Source: an uncultured Duganella sp. (lineage in GTDB: Bacteria > Pseudomonadota > Gammaproteobacteria > Burkholderiales > Burkholderiaceae). From it: a DNA stretch of 34,286 bases. The notes under the pieces are model-generated. The model did not search any database and had not been told where the DNA came from. It worked only from the letters and a program-made list of their open reading frames with translations. A program made the translations under genes and the position numbers. Below are positions 1 through 8,691 of the stretch, piece after piece; within the stretch, counting starts at the first letter, position 1, and every line of letters starts with the position of its first letter. The stretch covers positions 1-34,286 of the forward strand of contig CAMLRG010000035.1 in the NCBI GenBank assembly GCA_946482335.1, given 5' to 3'.

Positions 1-92
1 TCGACGCGGCGGCCGTGGGTTTGGGTTCTGCGTTTCTGACTTTCGTCGAACATCAACAACTTTCAACCCGAACCAGCAGCAGCCACGCAGGC

Positions 93-119
93 GGGGTCTG
101 ACCCTCCGGGTCTGACCCC
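93..119. repeat. Paired GGGTCTGACCC palindromes
   Basis: Two copies of the 11-mer GGGTCTGACCC lie at 94-104 and 108-118, separated by TCC. Each is a perfect inverted repeat around its central T, and the outer flanks add one more G/C pair. The pair lies in the gap just upstream of folP. I have the impression that GGGTC(A/T)GACCC elements are frequent between genes in Massilia and relatives, but I cannot count them here. It could be a REP-like element or a structured RNA end for the gene to the left. Confidence 0.6.
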
Positions 120-149
120 GGTTTACCGGTTCTAAAACGCCCCCTGAAC

Positions 150-968
150 ATGCACAAATTCGGCCGCCACAACCTCCCCAGCACCCGCCCCCTGGTGATG
201 GGCATCCTGAACGCCACCCCCGACTCCTTCAGTGACGGCGGCCAATTCGCCAGCCTGGACTACGCCATCACGCACGCCGAGCAAATGATCCGCGACGGCG
301 TCGACATTATCGACATCGGCGGCGAATCGAGCCGCCCCGGCGCCCCCGCCGTCCCCCTGGACGAAGAGCTGCGCCGCGTCATGCCCTTGATCTTTGCCCT
401 GCGCGATTGCGGCAAAGCGATCAGCGTCGACACCTATAAACCGGAAGTCATGCGCGAAGCGATACTGGCAGGCGTCGACATGATCAACGATATAAACGGT
501 TTCCGCGCCCCCGGCGCCATCGACGCCGTCAAGGACAGCGATTGTGCGTTGTGCGTAATGCACATGCTTAACAATCCTGCAACAATGCAAGCCAACCCCG
601 AGTACAATGATGTCGTGCGCGAGGTAACAGATTTCCTGGCCGAACGCATTGCCGCCCTGACGGCGGCAGGCATCGACAAGGAGCGCGTGTGGATCGATCC
701 CGGCTTCGGTTTCGGCAAAACGGTTGAGCACAATTACGCGCTGCTGCGGGCCGGCAAGCAGATGGTGGCCGAGCTGGGCGTGCCGCTGCTGGCGGGCCTG
801 TCGCGTAAGTCGATGATCGGCGCCGTCACCGGCAAACCAGTAGAGCAGCGTCTGGCCGGCAGTATCGGCGGCGCTTTGGCAGCAGTCGCGCACGGCGCCC
901 AGATCGTCAGGGTGCACGATGTAGCGGAGACCGTCGATGCACTCAAAGTGTGGCAGGCGGCTCATTAA
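150..968 (+). CDS. folP: Dihydropteroate synthase
   Basis: Cytoplasmic folate enzyme that condenses p-aminobenzoate with hydroxymethyl-dihydropterin pyrophosphate to give dihydropteroate; it is the sulfonamide target. The 272-residue product has the family signatures in order: an N-terminal ILNATPDSFSDGG loop, then DIGGESSRPGA, then INDINGF, then DPGFGFGKT, and finally LAGLSRKSMIG near the C-terminus. Length is normal for bacterial FolP. The ATG at 150 is used because the DPPS core starts about 17 residues later; no strong Shine-Dalgarno is visible before it. glmM follows after 21 bases on the same strand, the usual folP-glmM arrangement in proteobacteria, where ftsH commonly lies upstream (outside this window). 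The identification is very secure. Confidence 0.97.
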   Translation: MHKFGRHNLPSTRPLVMGILNATPDSFSDGGQFASLDYAITHAEQMIRDGVDIIDIGGESSRPGAPAVPLDEELRRVMPLIFALRDCGKAISVDTYKPEVMREAILAGVDMINDINGFRAPGAIDAVKDSDCALCVMHMLNNPATMQANPEYNDVVREVTDFLAERIAALTAAGIDKERVWIDPGFGFGKTVEHNYALLRAGKQMVAELGVPLLAGLSRKSMIGAVTGKPVEQRLAGSIGGALAAVAHGAQIVRVHDVAETVDALKVWQAAH

Positions 969-989
969 AAACGAGGAAGAAAACAGAAT

Positions 990-2342
990 ATGGCACGCAA
1001 ATATTTCGGTACTGATGGTGTACGTGGACTGGTAGGCCAGGCGCCGATCACCCCCGATTTCGTCATGCGCCTCGGCTATGCCGCAGGCAAGGTGCTGGCC
1101 AAGGCGGCCACGACGGGTACCGCCCGCCCGACAGTCCTGATCGGCAAGGACACCCGTATTTCCGGCTATATGCTGGAAGCGGCGCTGGAAGCGGGCTTCG
1201 CTGCCGCCGGCGTCGACGTCATGCTGGCCGGCCCGATGCCGACCCCGGCCATCGCCTACCTGACGCGCGCACTGCGCCTGCAGGCCGGCGTGGTGATCTC
1301 GGCGTCCCACAACCCGTTCCAGGACAATGGCATCAAATTCTTCTCCGACCAGGGCACCAAGCTGCCGGATGCGGTCGAGCTCGATATCGAAGCGCTGATC
1401 GACCAGCCGATGGATTGCGTGGCGCCGGACAAGCTGGGCCGTGCCCGCCGCCTGGATGATGCGCAAGGCCGCTACATCGAATTCTGCAAGAGCACCTTCC
1501 CGAACGAGCTGGACTTGCGCGGCCTGAAGGTCGTAGTCGATTGCGCCCACGGCGCCGCCTACAACATCGCCCCGCACGTATTCCACGAACTGGGCGCGGA
1601 AGTGGTTGCCATCGGCAACAAGCCGGATGGCTTGAACATCAATGCCGGCGTCGGCGCCACGGCGCCCAAGGCCATGGCGGCAGCCGTACTGGAGCACAAG
1701 GCCGACCTCGGCGTTGCCCTTGATGGCGACGCCGACCGCCTGATCATGTGCGACGCATCCGGCCGCCTGTATAACGGCGACGAGCTGCTGTATGTGATGG
1801 TGATGGACCGCGTCGCCAATGGCGGCGTGGCCGGCGCCGTCGGCACCTTGATGACCAATATGGCTGTCGAAGTCGCCCTGAAACAGAAGGGCATCGGCTT
1901 TGCCCGCGCCAAGGTCGGCGACCGCTACGTGCTGGAAGTGATGCAGGAAAAAGGCTGGATCCTGGGCGGGGAGGGCAGCGGCCACCTGCTGGCGCTGGAC
2001 AAGCACAGCACCGGCGACGGCATCATCTCCGCGCTGCAAGTGCTGTCCGCGCTCAAGCGCAATGGCAAGACCCTGGCTGAGATTGCCGGCGAAGTGACGC
2101 TGTTCCCGCAAACCCTGATCAATGTGCGCGTTCCGGCCGGCTTCGACTGGCAAAAGAATGCAGCCATGGTGGCGGAAAAGGAAAAGGTCGAAGCTGAACT
2201 GGGCGATACCGGCCGCGTGCTGATCCGTGCGTCCGGCACCGAACCGCTGATCCGCGTAATGGTGGAAGCGCGCGATGCCGACAAGGCGCACAGCATGGCG
2301 CGCCGCATTGCCGACAAGGTCGAGACCGCGCTGGCGGCTTAA
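990..2342 (+). CDS. glmM: Phosphoglucosamine mutase
   Basis: Converts glucosamine-6-phosphate to glucosamine-1-phosphate, the step that feeds UDP-GlcNAc for peptidoglycan and LPS. The 450-residue protein begins [13 protein letters not shown], a GlmM-typical start, and carries the phosphoserine loop ISASHNP (serine accepts the phosphate), the metal-binding DGDADR loop, the sugar-binding GGEGSGH loop and the C-terminal phosphate-binding [14 protein letters not shown]. An AGGAAG ribosome site precedes the ATG. It probably shares a transcript with folP. The domain order and full length match the alpha-D-phosphohexomutase family, and the GlmM-specific motifs separate it from phosphomannomutases. 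Confidence 0.97.
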   Translation: MARKYFGTDGVRGLVGQAPITPDFVMRLGYAAGKVLAKAATTGTARPTVLIGKDTRISGYMLEAALEAGFAAAGVDVMLAGPMPTPAIAYLTRALRLQAGVVISASHNPFQDNGIKFFSDQGTKLPDAVELDIEALIDQPMDCVAPDKLGRARRLDDAQGRYIEFCKSTFPNELDLRGLKVVVDCAHGAAYNIAPHVFHELGAEVVAIGNKPDGLNINAGVGATAPKAMAAAVLEHKADLGVALDGDADRLIMCDASGRLYNGDELLYVMVMDRVANGGVAGAVGTLMTNMAVEVALKQKGIGFARAKVGDRYVLEVMQEKGWILGGEGSGHLLALDKHSTGDGIISALQVLSALKRNGKTLAEIAGEVTLFPQTLINVRVPAGFDWQKNAAMVAEKEKVEAELGDTGRVLIRASGTEPLIRVMVEARDADKAHSMARRIADKVETALAA

Positions 2343-2359
2343 AAGTTGCCTGTGTGACA

Positions 2360-2389
2360 TTGACGGCCCCAGGCCCGCCGGGGTATTAT
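2360..2389 (+). promoter_or_regulatory. Sigma-70 promoter for tRNA-Pro
   Basis: TTGACG (2360-2365) and TATTAT (2384-2389) are separated by 18 bases, and the -10 box ends only eight bases before the mature tRNA 5' end. This is a good housekeeping promoter placed for a stable RNA with a very short leader. It is read from sequence and not tested. Confidence 0.65.
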
Positions 2390-2397
2390 TCCTTTAT

Positions 2398-2474
2398 CGG
2401 AGTGTAGCGCAGCCCGGTAGCGCACCTGCTTTGGGAGCAGGGGGTCCAAGGTTCGAATCCTTGTACTCCGACCA
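2398..2474 (+). tRNA. tRNA-Pro (anticodon TGG)
   Basis: A full cloverleaf of 77 bases can be folded: acceptor CGGAGTG pairs with TACTCCG (one G-T pair), the D arm is GCGC/GCGC, and the anticodon stem CCTGC/GCAGG encloses the loop TTTGGGA with anticodon TGG. The T arm is CAAGG/CCTTG around TTCGAAT, followed by discriminator A and an encoded CCA. It reads CCA proline codons. Confidence 0.97.
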
Positions 2475-2486
2475 GGAAATTCCTCG

Positions 2487-2515
2487 AGCGGGTTGTCTTT
2501 GGACAACCCGCTTTT
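2487..2515 (+). terminator. Intrinsic terminator after tRNA-Pro
   Basis: An 11-bp perfect stem (arms at 2487-2497 and 2502-2512, core GCGGGTTGTC) closes a TTTG loop and runs into TTTT. It sits 12 bases after the tRNA-Pro CCA end, so it should separate the two tRNA transcripts. Confidence 0.85.
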
Positions 2516-2551
2516 CATTTGCGGCAAGGCTTTAGCGCCACGCCCGCGACA

Positions 2552-2628
2552 CTGCCCTTAGCTCAGTTGGATAGAGCATCGGCCTTCTAAGCCGAGGGTC
2601 GCAGGTTCGATTCCTGCAGGGCAGGCCA
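2552..2628 (+). tRNA. tRNA-Arg (anticodon TCT)
   Basis: A 77-base cloverleaf: acceptor CTGCCCT pairs with AGGGCAG, the D arm is GCTC/GAGC, and the anticodon stem TCGGC/GCCGA encloses CTTCTAA with anticodon TCT (reads AGA). The T arm is GCAGG/CCTGC around TTCGATT, with discriminator G and an encoded CCA. No clear promoter is visible between the upstream terminator and this gene. The 3' end lies 10 bases from the converging SRAP gene. Confidence 0.97.
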
Positions 2629-2638
2629 TTCCAACAGA

Positions 2639-3334
2639 TTAAAAGTCCAGCAAGGATTGCTGCGCTTCAGCGGCGGGTTTCTTTTTGGCTGGCGGGCGCG
2701 GGTCTTCCCAGGCGTGCAACAGCTCGTGGGGGTATGGGTTCAAGAAGGCGCGCGCAAACTCGGGCTCGCGGCAGGACAGCCAGTCGCGATAGGCTTCCGG
2801 CGGCACTACGACCAGAGTGCGCTTTTCGTCGCCCGGTTTATGGAAGCGCTTCAGCAAAGGATGTTCGTCGGCGTTGATGGTCAATTGGGTGAAGGAGTGA
2901 CTGATCCTGCCGTCGGCTTCTTCCCAGCTGCGCCACATGCCTGCGACGGCGAACGGGCGCTTGTCGGCCATCGCGATCTGCCAGCGCACGGCTTTGCCCG
3001 ATTCATAGTTGGGCTCATAGAAGCCGGTCATCGGCACCAGGCAAAGCTGGCTGGCTTTCCAGTATTTGCTGTAGGAGCGCAGCTGGCCGACCGTTTCGCT
3101 GCGGGCATTCATGGTGGTCAGCGAGGGCATGGCGGCTGGCGCATGGCGGCGCGGCACGAAGCCGAAGGATGCGACCACGCATTCCGGCTGGCCGTCGAGT
3201 CCAAGCCGGACGATGGGGGCGTCGTAATCCTTCCAGGTTTCTTCGGGCCACTCCATGTCGGCCAGGGTGGCCAGGTCGAGACCCATCATTTCCTGCAGCA
3301 GGTCGCGCGAAGTGGGGCGGTAATTGGTGCACAT
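2639..3334 (-). CDS. yedK: SRAP-family abasic-site protein (YedK/HMCES type)
   Basis: SRAP proteins covalently cap abasic sites in single-stranded DNA at stalled forks through an N-terminal cysteine. The 231-residue product begins Met-Cys, and Cys2 is the crosslinking nucleophile once Met1 is removed, so the start is fixed by chemistry. Other family residues are visible: Asn76 in MNARSE, Glu107 in GFYEP and His165 in the RFHKPGD segment. The usual FYEW is FYEP here, a mild divergence. A LexA box at 3371-3386 lies 37 bases upstream of the start, fitting the family's association with the SOS response. A divergent small gene shares this control region, and tRNA-Arg ends 10 bases beyond its stop codon. 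Confidence 0.92.
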   Translation of the reverse strand: MCTNYRPTSRDLLQEMMGLDLATLADMEWPEETWKDYDAPIVRLGLDGQPECVVASFGFVPRRHAPAAMPSLTTMNARSETVGQLRSYSKYWKASQLCLVPMTGFYEPNYESGKAVRWQIAMADKRPFAVAGMWRSWEEADGRISHSFTQLTINADEHPLLKRFHKPGDEKRTLVVVPPEAYRDWLSCREPEFARAFLNPYPHELLHAWEDPRPPAKKKPAAEAQQSLLDF

Positions 3335-3370
3335 GGGGGCTATGCTAACCGGAATGGGCTTGCTAAACTA

Positions 3371-3386
3371 CTGTATATGCATACAG
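3371..3386. promoter_or_regulatory. LexA (SOS) box
   Basis: CTGTATATGCATACAG matches CTGT-N8-ACAG, the LexA consensus of beta- and gammaproteobacteria, with an AT-rich core. It sits between the divergent SRAP gene and the small gene at 3377-3628 and overlaps the latter's first ATG. Binding here should repress SRAP and could repress both. Confidence 0.8.
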
Positions 3387-3628
3387 CTTTCCGAAAGCCG
3401 CTAACCGCCGAGCAGTTGCGCGCCATCTGGCTTCGCAACCAGAATGCCGACATGCTGGCGGTGTTGTGGGAGGTGAAACGGCTGCGCGCCCTGGTGGTGC
3501 GCGCCAGCCAATTGCATTGGACCTTCCGCGAAGAACTCAAGGGTGAGCCATGCATGGAAGAGGACCGCCCGTTTGCCACGGCGCGTGAATTGCGGCGGCG
3601 GGCCAATGCCATCCGAAATGCGGATTGA
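3377..3628 (+). CDS. Small conserved-looking protein, unknown function
   Basis: An 83-residue, charged, mostly helical product with no signal peptide or membrane segment. Its sequence has LTAEQLRAIW near the start, VLWEVKRLR in the middle and an arginine-rich C-terminus (RELRRRANAIR). I do not recognise a named family, although the helical pattern looks like a real conserved protein. The first ATG at 3377 lies inside the LexA box, so either the message is leaderless or translation begins later, for example at ATG 3452. No Shine-Dalgarno precedes 3377. It is divergent to the SRAP gene and converges on dps. SOS control is an inference from the box. Confidence 0.6.
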   Translation: MHTAFRKPLTAEQLRAIWLRNQNADMLAVLWEVKRLRALVVRASQLHWTFREELKGEPCMEEDRPFATARELRRRANAIRNAD

Positions 3629-3649
3629 CCTGCGCCCGCCACGGCAAGC

Positions 3650-4129
3650 TTATTCTTCCAGCAGGCTGCGCAGCATCCAGGCGGTTTTCTCGTGGACGTC
3701 CAGGCGCTGGGTCAGGAGGTCGGCGGTGGGCTGGTCGTTTGCCTCATCCACGACCGGCAGCAGCGAGCGGGCAGTGCGCGCGGTCGCTTCCTGCGCTGTG
3801 ACGAGGTGGCGCACCATATCCATGGCCTTCGGTACGCCGGCCACTTCCTTGATCGATGTCAGCTTGCCAAATTCCGCATAGGTGCCCGGTGCGGGATAGC
3901 CCAGTGAGCGGATGCGCTCCGCGATCAGGTCCAATGCCGTCCATTGCTCGCTGTACTGGGTCATGAACATCTGGTGCAGGGAATTGAACATGGGACCCTT
4001 CACATTCCAGTGGAAGTTGTGGGTCATCAGGTACAACGTGTAGCTGTCGGCCAGCAGGCGGGACAAGCCGTCGGCAATGCGTTGGCGGCTGTCGTCGGAC
4101 AGGCCGATATCGATCTTCACTGCGTCCAT
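3650..4129 (-). CDS. dps: Dps family DNA-protection ferritin
   Basis: Dodecameric mini-ferritin that oxidises and stores iron with peroxide and protects DNA. The 159-residue product has the Dps core: His40 in [10 protein letters not shown], His52, and Asp67/Glu71 in [12 protein letters not shown], which align with E. coli His51, His63, Asp78 and Glu82. The position of E. coli Asp67, an intersubunit ferroxidase ligand that is Asp or Glu in most homologues I recall, is Met56 here. The N-terminus is short and lacks the lysine-rich DNA-binding tail. The start is set by AGGAAG eight bases before ATG 4129; an in-frame upstream extension to 4207 has no support. It lies 35 bases downstream of the spermidine-synthase-like gene on the same strand. 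Confidence 0.93.
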   Translation of the reverse strand: MDAVKIDIGLSDDSRQRIADGLSRLLADSYTLYLMTHNFHWNVKGPMFNSLHQMFMTQYSEQWTALDLIAERIRSLGYPAPGTYAEFGKLTSIKEVAGVPKAMDMVRHLVTAQEATARTARSLLPVVDEANDQPTADLLTQRLDVHEKTAWMLRSLLEE

Positions 4130-4164
4130 CGTCGCTTCCTTTCCTTCAGTTGATTGCCTGGCGA

Positions 4165-6180
4165 TTATTTCATGATTCCAAGAATGCTGCTGTAATCGTC
4201 GGTCCAAGGACGAACCTCGGGTGCCGGCGGGAGCTCTTGCAGTCCGGCGTATGGCACCAGCACGTTGCGCGGCCCGATCAACACCCAGGTCGATGCCGTG
4301 GTGCTGCGCCGAAGGTCGGAACTGGTCTTCGACAGGAAGGCAGTGCGATGGAACGCGTCCGCAGCTCTTTTGACGATCGGCACCAGGTTCAGGTAACGGT
4401 TGGAAACGTGGATCGCGAGTACGCCATCAGGTTTCAGGTGGCGGAAGTAGATGCCGAAGGCTTCCAGCGTCAACAGATGCACCGGGATCGCGTCGCCCGA
4501 AAAGGCATCCACCGCCAGCGTATCGAACTGCTGCGGCGCCTCGGCATCGAGCACCAGGCGCGCATCGCCAATCGCAACTTCCAGCGCGGCCGGGCAATCG
4601 CGCAGGAAGCTGAAATGCCGCATGGCGAATTCACTTACCAGTGGGTTGATCTCATAGAAGCGATAGACGTCCCCTGGCCGGCAATAGCTGGCCATCGTGC
4701 CTGCGCCCAATCCGATGACGCCGACGCGTTGCGCGGGGCCGTGGCGGCTCGCGGCAATAGCGATGCCGGCCCCGCTGTCGATGCCGAAATAGGTCGTGGG
4801 CCAGCGCCGCTTTTTGGGGTCGAGGAATTGGCGGCCGTGAACGATTACGCCATGCGTCAATTGGCGTACCTGGTTCTCTCCGCTGCCGGCCTCCTTGACC
4901 TTCACCGTGCCGTAAAAATTGCGCGCCTTGACTGTTGGTGTGGATGGCCAGACCGCATTGGCGCCCCACACAACGCCGACCAGGGTCGTAAAAATCACCG
5001 CTGCCTTGATGTGTCCGATGCGCACCGTTTGCTCTGCGGGGCGGTGGCAGCTGGCGATCCCCACCACGCACACGGCGGCGATGCATGACAGGATCAATTC
5101 GTAATCGTCGTTGAAGATGCGGGGCGCCAGCAGTCCGGCAAACAAGCCGCCAAGTGCGCCGCCGGTGGCGACCATCAAATAGTAGGACGTCAGCTGCGCT
5201 GCGGGCGGCTTGAGACGTGCCAGCTCGCCGTGGCAACCCATGCAGTAGGCGAAAATGCTGACGCAGAACAGTAAGGTGGGCCACGCTATGCCGGACGGCA
5301 TCAGGCTGGGATAAGTCGTACCGGCGATCAGGAGTGGCGTCAGGATCGCCATGGCTGGCAGGAGCAGCCAGCGTTTATACCAGCGGGAACTCTCAAAGCA
5401 GAGGATGAAGGTCAGCAGGTAAATCACCAGCGGCAGTACCCACAGCAGGGGCATTGGCGCGATGTTGGCCGTCAGGTGGCTGGTGGCCGCCATCAGGACG
5501 ACTGCCGGCACGGCGGCCAGCGCACACCACAGCAGGCTGTCGCGCAATGCCGGACGGGTGCCGGCGGCTTCATTTAACTGCGCACGCGCGGCCGTGCCAT
5601 GGACAAGCCTGCGCAGCGCAAGTGTGGCGCAGGTCGTCGCGAACAGCACGAAGCCGGCGGACCAGATACTGGACATTTCCTTTAGCGTAAGACGCGGCTC
5701 GAACAGCAAGGGATAGCTCAGCAGGCCAAGCAAGGAGGCGAAATTCGAAAGCGCGAACAGGCGGTATGGCAGGCTGTCCGGTCGCTCCTGGGCGAACCAA
5801 TGCTGGACCAATGGTCCGGTGGTGGAAAGCATGAAATAGGGCAGGCCAATGCTGGTGGCCAACAGGCCAAGCAGCATGATGGCCGGGTCATCCCCGGCGG
5901 CCGGCTTCCAGCTGTCGCCCGGGGCGATGGGTAGGGTCAGTGCCGCGGCCAGCAGCAGTGCGCCATGCAGCCAGGCTTGCCGCCGCGGTGCGAGGTAACG
6001 CGTGCTCAGGTGGGCGTAGAGGTATCCCAGCAGAAGTGTGGCCTGGAAAAACAGCATGCAAACCGTCCAGGCCGATGCCGAGCCGCCAAACCAGGGCAAT
6101 ACCATCTTTCCAATGATTGGCTGTATCTGGAACAGCAGGAAGGCGCCAAGGCTGATTGTGTCAACATAAAGGATGAGCAT
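4165..6180 (-). CDS. Fused membrane/spermidine-synthase-like protein
   Basis: A 671-residue protein with two halves. Residues 1 to about 400 hold many hydrophobic membrane segments, beginning with [21 protein letters not shown], a hallmark of the fused MFS/spermidine-synthase family. The C-terminal half is a Rossmann methyltransferase-like domain with the SAM-type loop [13 protein letters not shown], the acidic YEINP, GDARLVL, and DAFSGDAIP at the spermidine-synthase active-site position. Substrate is not known for this family, and aminopropyl transfer should not be assumed. The start at 6180 places the signature near the N-terminus, as in relatives; the 41 in-frame residues upstream run into the divergent amylase control region and lack family character. 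No strong ribosome site is visible. Confidence 0.85.
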   Translation of the reverse strand: MLILYVDTISLGAFLLFQIQPIIGKMVLPWFGGSASAWTVCMLFFQATLLLGYLYAHLSTRYLAPRRQAWLHGALLLAAALTLPIAPGDSWKPAAGDDPAIMLLGLLATSIGLPYFMLSTTGPLVQHWFAQERPDSLPYRLFALSNFASLLGLLSYPLLFEPRLTLKEMSSIWSAGFVLFATTCATLALRRLVHGTAARAQLNEAAGTRPALRDSLLWCALAAVPAVVLMAATSHLTANIAPMPLLWVLPLVIYLLTFILCFESSRWYKRWLLLPAMAILTPLLIAGTTYPSLMPSGIAWPTLLFCVSIFAYCMGCHGELARLKPPAAQLTSYYLMVATGGALGGLFAGLLAPRIFNDDYELILSCIAAVCVVGIASCHRPAEQTVRIGHIKAAVIFTTLVGVVWGANAVWPSTPTVKARNFYGTVKVKEAGSGENQVRQLTHGVIVHGRQFLDPKKRRWPTTYFGIDSGAGIAIAASRHGPAQRVGVIGLGAGTMASYCRPGDVYRFYEINPLVSEFAMRHFSFLRDCPAALEVAIGDARLVLDAEAPQQFDTLAVDAFSGDAIPVHLLTLEAFGIYFRHLKPDGVLAIHVSNRYLNLVPIVKRAADAFHRTAFLSKTSSDLRRSTTASTWVLIGPRNVLVPYAGLQELPPAPEVRPWTDDYSSILGIMK

Positions 6181-6249
6181 GAGAAATATTAACTCGCAAA
6201 TCACATGTAGTTTTGGTACAGTCAGCAGATAATTAAAATGGAGACTCCA

Positions 6250-8691
6250 ATGCTTGCCGTCCGCTCTTTTACCTTCTTCTTGATCTTCGCCGGGGCCTTC
6301 CACGCCTCGGCCGCTGAACCGGCGTGCAAGCCCGATCCGTTGGGAGGAGAGCGGTTATACCTGCGTGGCGGCATGAGTGGCTGGGGCGCGCAGCCGGATT
6401 ACGCATTTACTTACAGCTGCGATGCCTGGTACCTGAACGTCGATCTTACCGGCCGCGGTGAATTCAAAATCAGTGATGCAAATTGGCGTAGTTCTAATAC
6501 ATTTGGCAGTCCGGCGACTGCCCGCAGCAATCTGATCCGCGAAGGCCAGCCGTACGTGGCCGTCAATGGCGGAACGCCCGGCGGCGCCAACAACCTGAGC
6601 TTTCCGTTCTCCGGCGCGCATACGGTCAAGGTAATGCTGGAGGGCGCCAATGCTTTGGTCACGATTGGCCCGCGAACTTTCGCCCCCGAAGCCGCGGCCG
6701 CAGCCACGGTCCGCGACCCGGTTGCGCTGAGCCTGAAATTCGATTCGCGGTCGGCGGCTTACAAGCGCCCGTTTGGCGCACAGCCAGCCGGCACGCCGGT
6801 TGCGTTCACGGTTGCCGCCAAGCCGGGCGCCAAGCGCGTCACCCTGGTCATCGAAAAGCGCCGCGTCGATGGGCCGGAAGACGTAATCGAATACACCGAG
6901 GTGGGCCGGGTGCCGCTGGTCCGCAAGGGCCACGGTTGGCAGGCCAGTTACACCTTTGCTGCGCCCGACATTTATGGCTACTACTTCGAAGTTGAGGTCG
7001 GCGGCAAGACGTATCTGCTGCAAAACAATGCCAAGGCGGTGTACTGGACCCGCGAGCGCGGCGCCAACGGCGCCGGCGTCGTCGCCGCAGTGCCGGCTGA
7101 CCGCAAGGCAGTGCGGCGCTTCCGCCATACAGCTTACGCGCGCGATTTCCGGGTGCCGGACTGGGCGCGGGACGTGGTCTATTACTACATCTTCCCCGAG
7201 CGCTTCCGCAATGGCGACCGCAGCAACGATCCACGCGTCGGCGAGTCGCGCTTCCAGGATAAGCCGGTGGAATTGCACGCGAACTGGCTGGACAAGCCTT
7301 ACCGCCCGGGCTCGGGCGACGGTTCCGACCAGTGGGGCAGCAACGACTTCTTCGGCGGCGACATCGCGGGCATTATCGAAAAGCTCGATTACATCGCCAG
7401 CGTGGGCGCCAATGTCATCTATATGACGCCATTGTTCAAGGCGTCCAGCAACCACAAGTACGATACGGCGGATTTCCGCCAGATCGATCCGGCTTTCGGC
7501 AAGAATGAAGACTTCAAGCGGCTGGTCGATGAGGCGGCCAAGCGGGGCATCCGGGTCCTGCCGGACGCTTCGTTCAACCATTCCGGCAGCGACTCGCTGT
7601 ACTTCGACCGGTTTGCCAAGTACGACACGAAAGGTGCGTTCCGCGGTGGCAAGGTCGACCCGGCTTCACCGTATGCCGATTGGTACCACTTCAAACCCGG
7701 CGCGGCGGAAGCGGATCAGCAATACCAGGGCTGGACGGGCGTGGCGGACCTTCCCGAATTCAATAAATCCTCGCCGGCTTACCGCCGCTTCGCCTTCGAG
7801 GGCCCTGATTCAATCACGCGGCTATGGCTGGGGCAGGGCACGGCGGGCTGGCGCATGGATGTGGCGCCCTGGGTGCCGGACGATTTCTGGCGCGGCTGGC
7901 GCAAGAGCGTCAAGGGCATGAACCCGGACGCCATCACGGTGGCCGAAACCTGGTTCGACGCTTCGAAATACTTCCTCGGCGATACTTTTGACTCGACGAT
8001 GAACTACATCTTCCGCAATACGGTGCTGGATTACGCGTCGGGCATCAAGGCTGGCGCGATTTACCACAACATCGAGCTGATGCGCGAAAATTACCCGCCG
8101 CAAGCGTTTTATGCGCTGATGAACCTTCTTTCGACGCATGATGTGGCCCGTTCGCTGCATTATCTGGGCTATACCGATGGCGCATCGGAGGCCGAGATCG
8201 CGGAAGCGAAACAACGTTACCGCTTGGCCGTGTTCTTCCAGATGACTTTCCCCGGCGCGCCGGCCATCTATTATGGCGACGAGGTCGGCCTCACTGGCGG
8301 CGACGATCCGCTGAACCGGATGGCTTATCCCTGGGCCGATATGGGCGGCATGCCGGATGAGCAGATGCTGGCGTTCTTTAAGCAATTGACGGCCATGCGC
8401 AAACAACATGCGGTTTTGCGCCGCGGCAGCATCGGGGCGCCGCTGCATCTGGATGACAACGTCATCGTGCTGGCGCGCAAGGATGGCAAGTCCGAAGCAC
8501 TGACTGCCACCAACAATGCCACAGTCGCCCGCACGGTGACGGTGCGGCTACCGGCCGGCTTCCAGGCGCGCGAGTTTGCGGATGTACTGGGCGGACAGCC
8601 CGTCATCGCCGGCGCGGGTGGCAAACTGACGCTAACCTTGCCGCCGCTGAGCGGCCTTGCTTTGGTCAGCGCAGCAGCGGCCGCGCATTAG
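6250..8691 (+). CDS. Secreted GH13 alpha-amylase family enzyme
   Basis: Extracytoplasmic alpha-glucan hydrolase of 813 residues. A signal peptide (FTFFLIFAGAFHASAA) leads to an N-terminal beta-rich region with a starch-binding-like LRGGMSGWG segment (about 30-140), an Ig-like segment (about 150-265) and the GH13 barrel from about 300. GH13 regions are visible: DASFNHSG (I), GWRMDVAPW with nucleophile Asp537 (II), VAETW with acid/base Glu566 (III) and LLSTHDVAR with His630-Asp631 (IV). FPERFRNGDRSND resembles neopullulanase/cyclomaltodextrinase-type enzymes, so alpha-glucans or maltodextrins are the probable substrate. GGAG six bases before ATG 6250 favours that start over ATG 6238. Its stop codon overlaps that of the converging argO. 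Confidence 0.9.
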   Translation: MLAVRSFTFFLIFAGAFHASAAEPACKPDPLGGERLYLRGGMSGWGAQPDYAFTYSCDAWYLNVDLTGRGEFKISDANWRSSNTFGSPATARSNLIREGQPYVAVNGGTPGGANNLSFPFSGAHTVKVMLEGANALVTIGPRTFAPEAAAAATVRDPVALSLKFDSRSAAYKRPFGAQPAGTPVAFTVAAKPGAKRVTLVIEKRRVDGPEDVIEYTEVGRVPLVRKGHGWQASYTFAAPDIYGYYFEVEVGGKTYLLQNNAKAVYWTRERGANGAGVVAAVPADRKAVRRFRHTAYARDFRVPDWARDVVYYYIFPERFRNGDRSNDPRVGESRFQDKPVELHANWLDKPYRPGSGDGSDQWGSNDFFGGDIAGIIEKLDYIASVGANVIYMTPLFKASSNHKYDTADFRQIDPAFGKNEDFKRLVDEAAKRGIRVLPDASFNHSGSDSLYFDRFAKYDTKGAFRGGKVDPASPYADWYHFKPGAAEADQQYQGWTGVADLPEFNKSSPAYRRFAFEGPDSITRLWLGQGTAGWRMDVAPWVPDDFWRGWRKSVKGMNPDAITVAETWFDASKYFLGDTFDSTMNYIFRNTVLDYASGIKAGAIYHNIELMRENYPPQAFYALMNLLSTHDVARSLHYLGYTDGASEAEIAEAKQRYRLAVFFQMTFPGAPAIYYGDEVGLTGGDDPLNRMAYPWADMGGMPDEQMLAFFKQLTAMRKQHAVLRRGSIGAPLHLDDNVIVLARKDGKSEALTATNNATVARTVTVRLPAGFQAREFADVLGGQPVIAGAGGKLTLTLPPLSGLALVSAAAAAH

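Noticed and set aside
132..2360. 742-residue open frame antisense to folP and glmM
   Set aside because: Both sense genes are certain; the antisense frame has no family motif and reflects high GC3 in the real genes.
2657..3376. Long plus-strand extension upstream of the 83-residue small gene
   Set aside because: It is the antisense shadow of the SRAP gene; only the portion after the LexA box has protein-like character.
4130..4207. 26-residue N-terminal extension of Dps
   Set aside because: ATG 4129 has a good ribosome site and family-like start; the extension overlaps the upstream gene's end.
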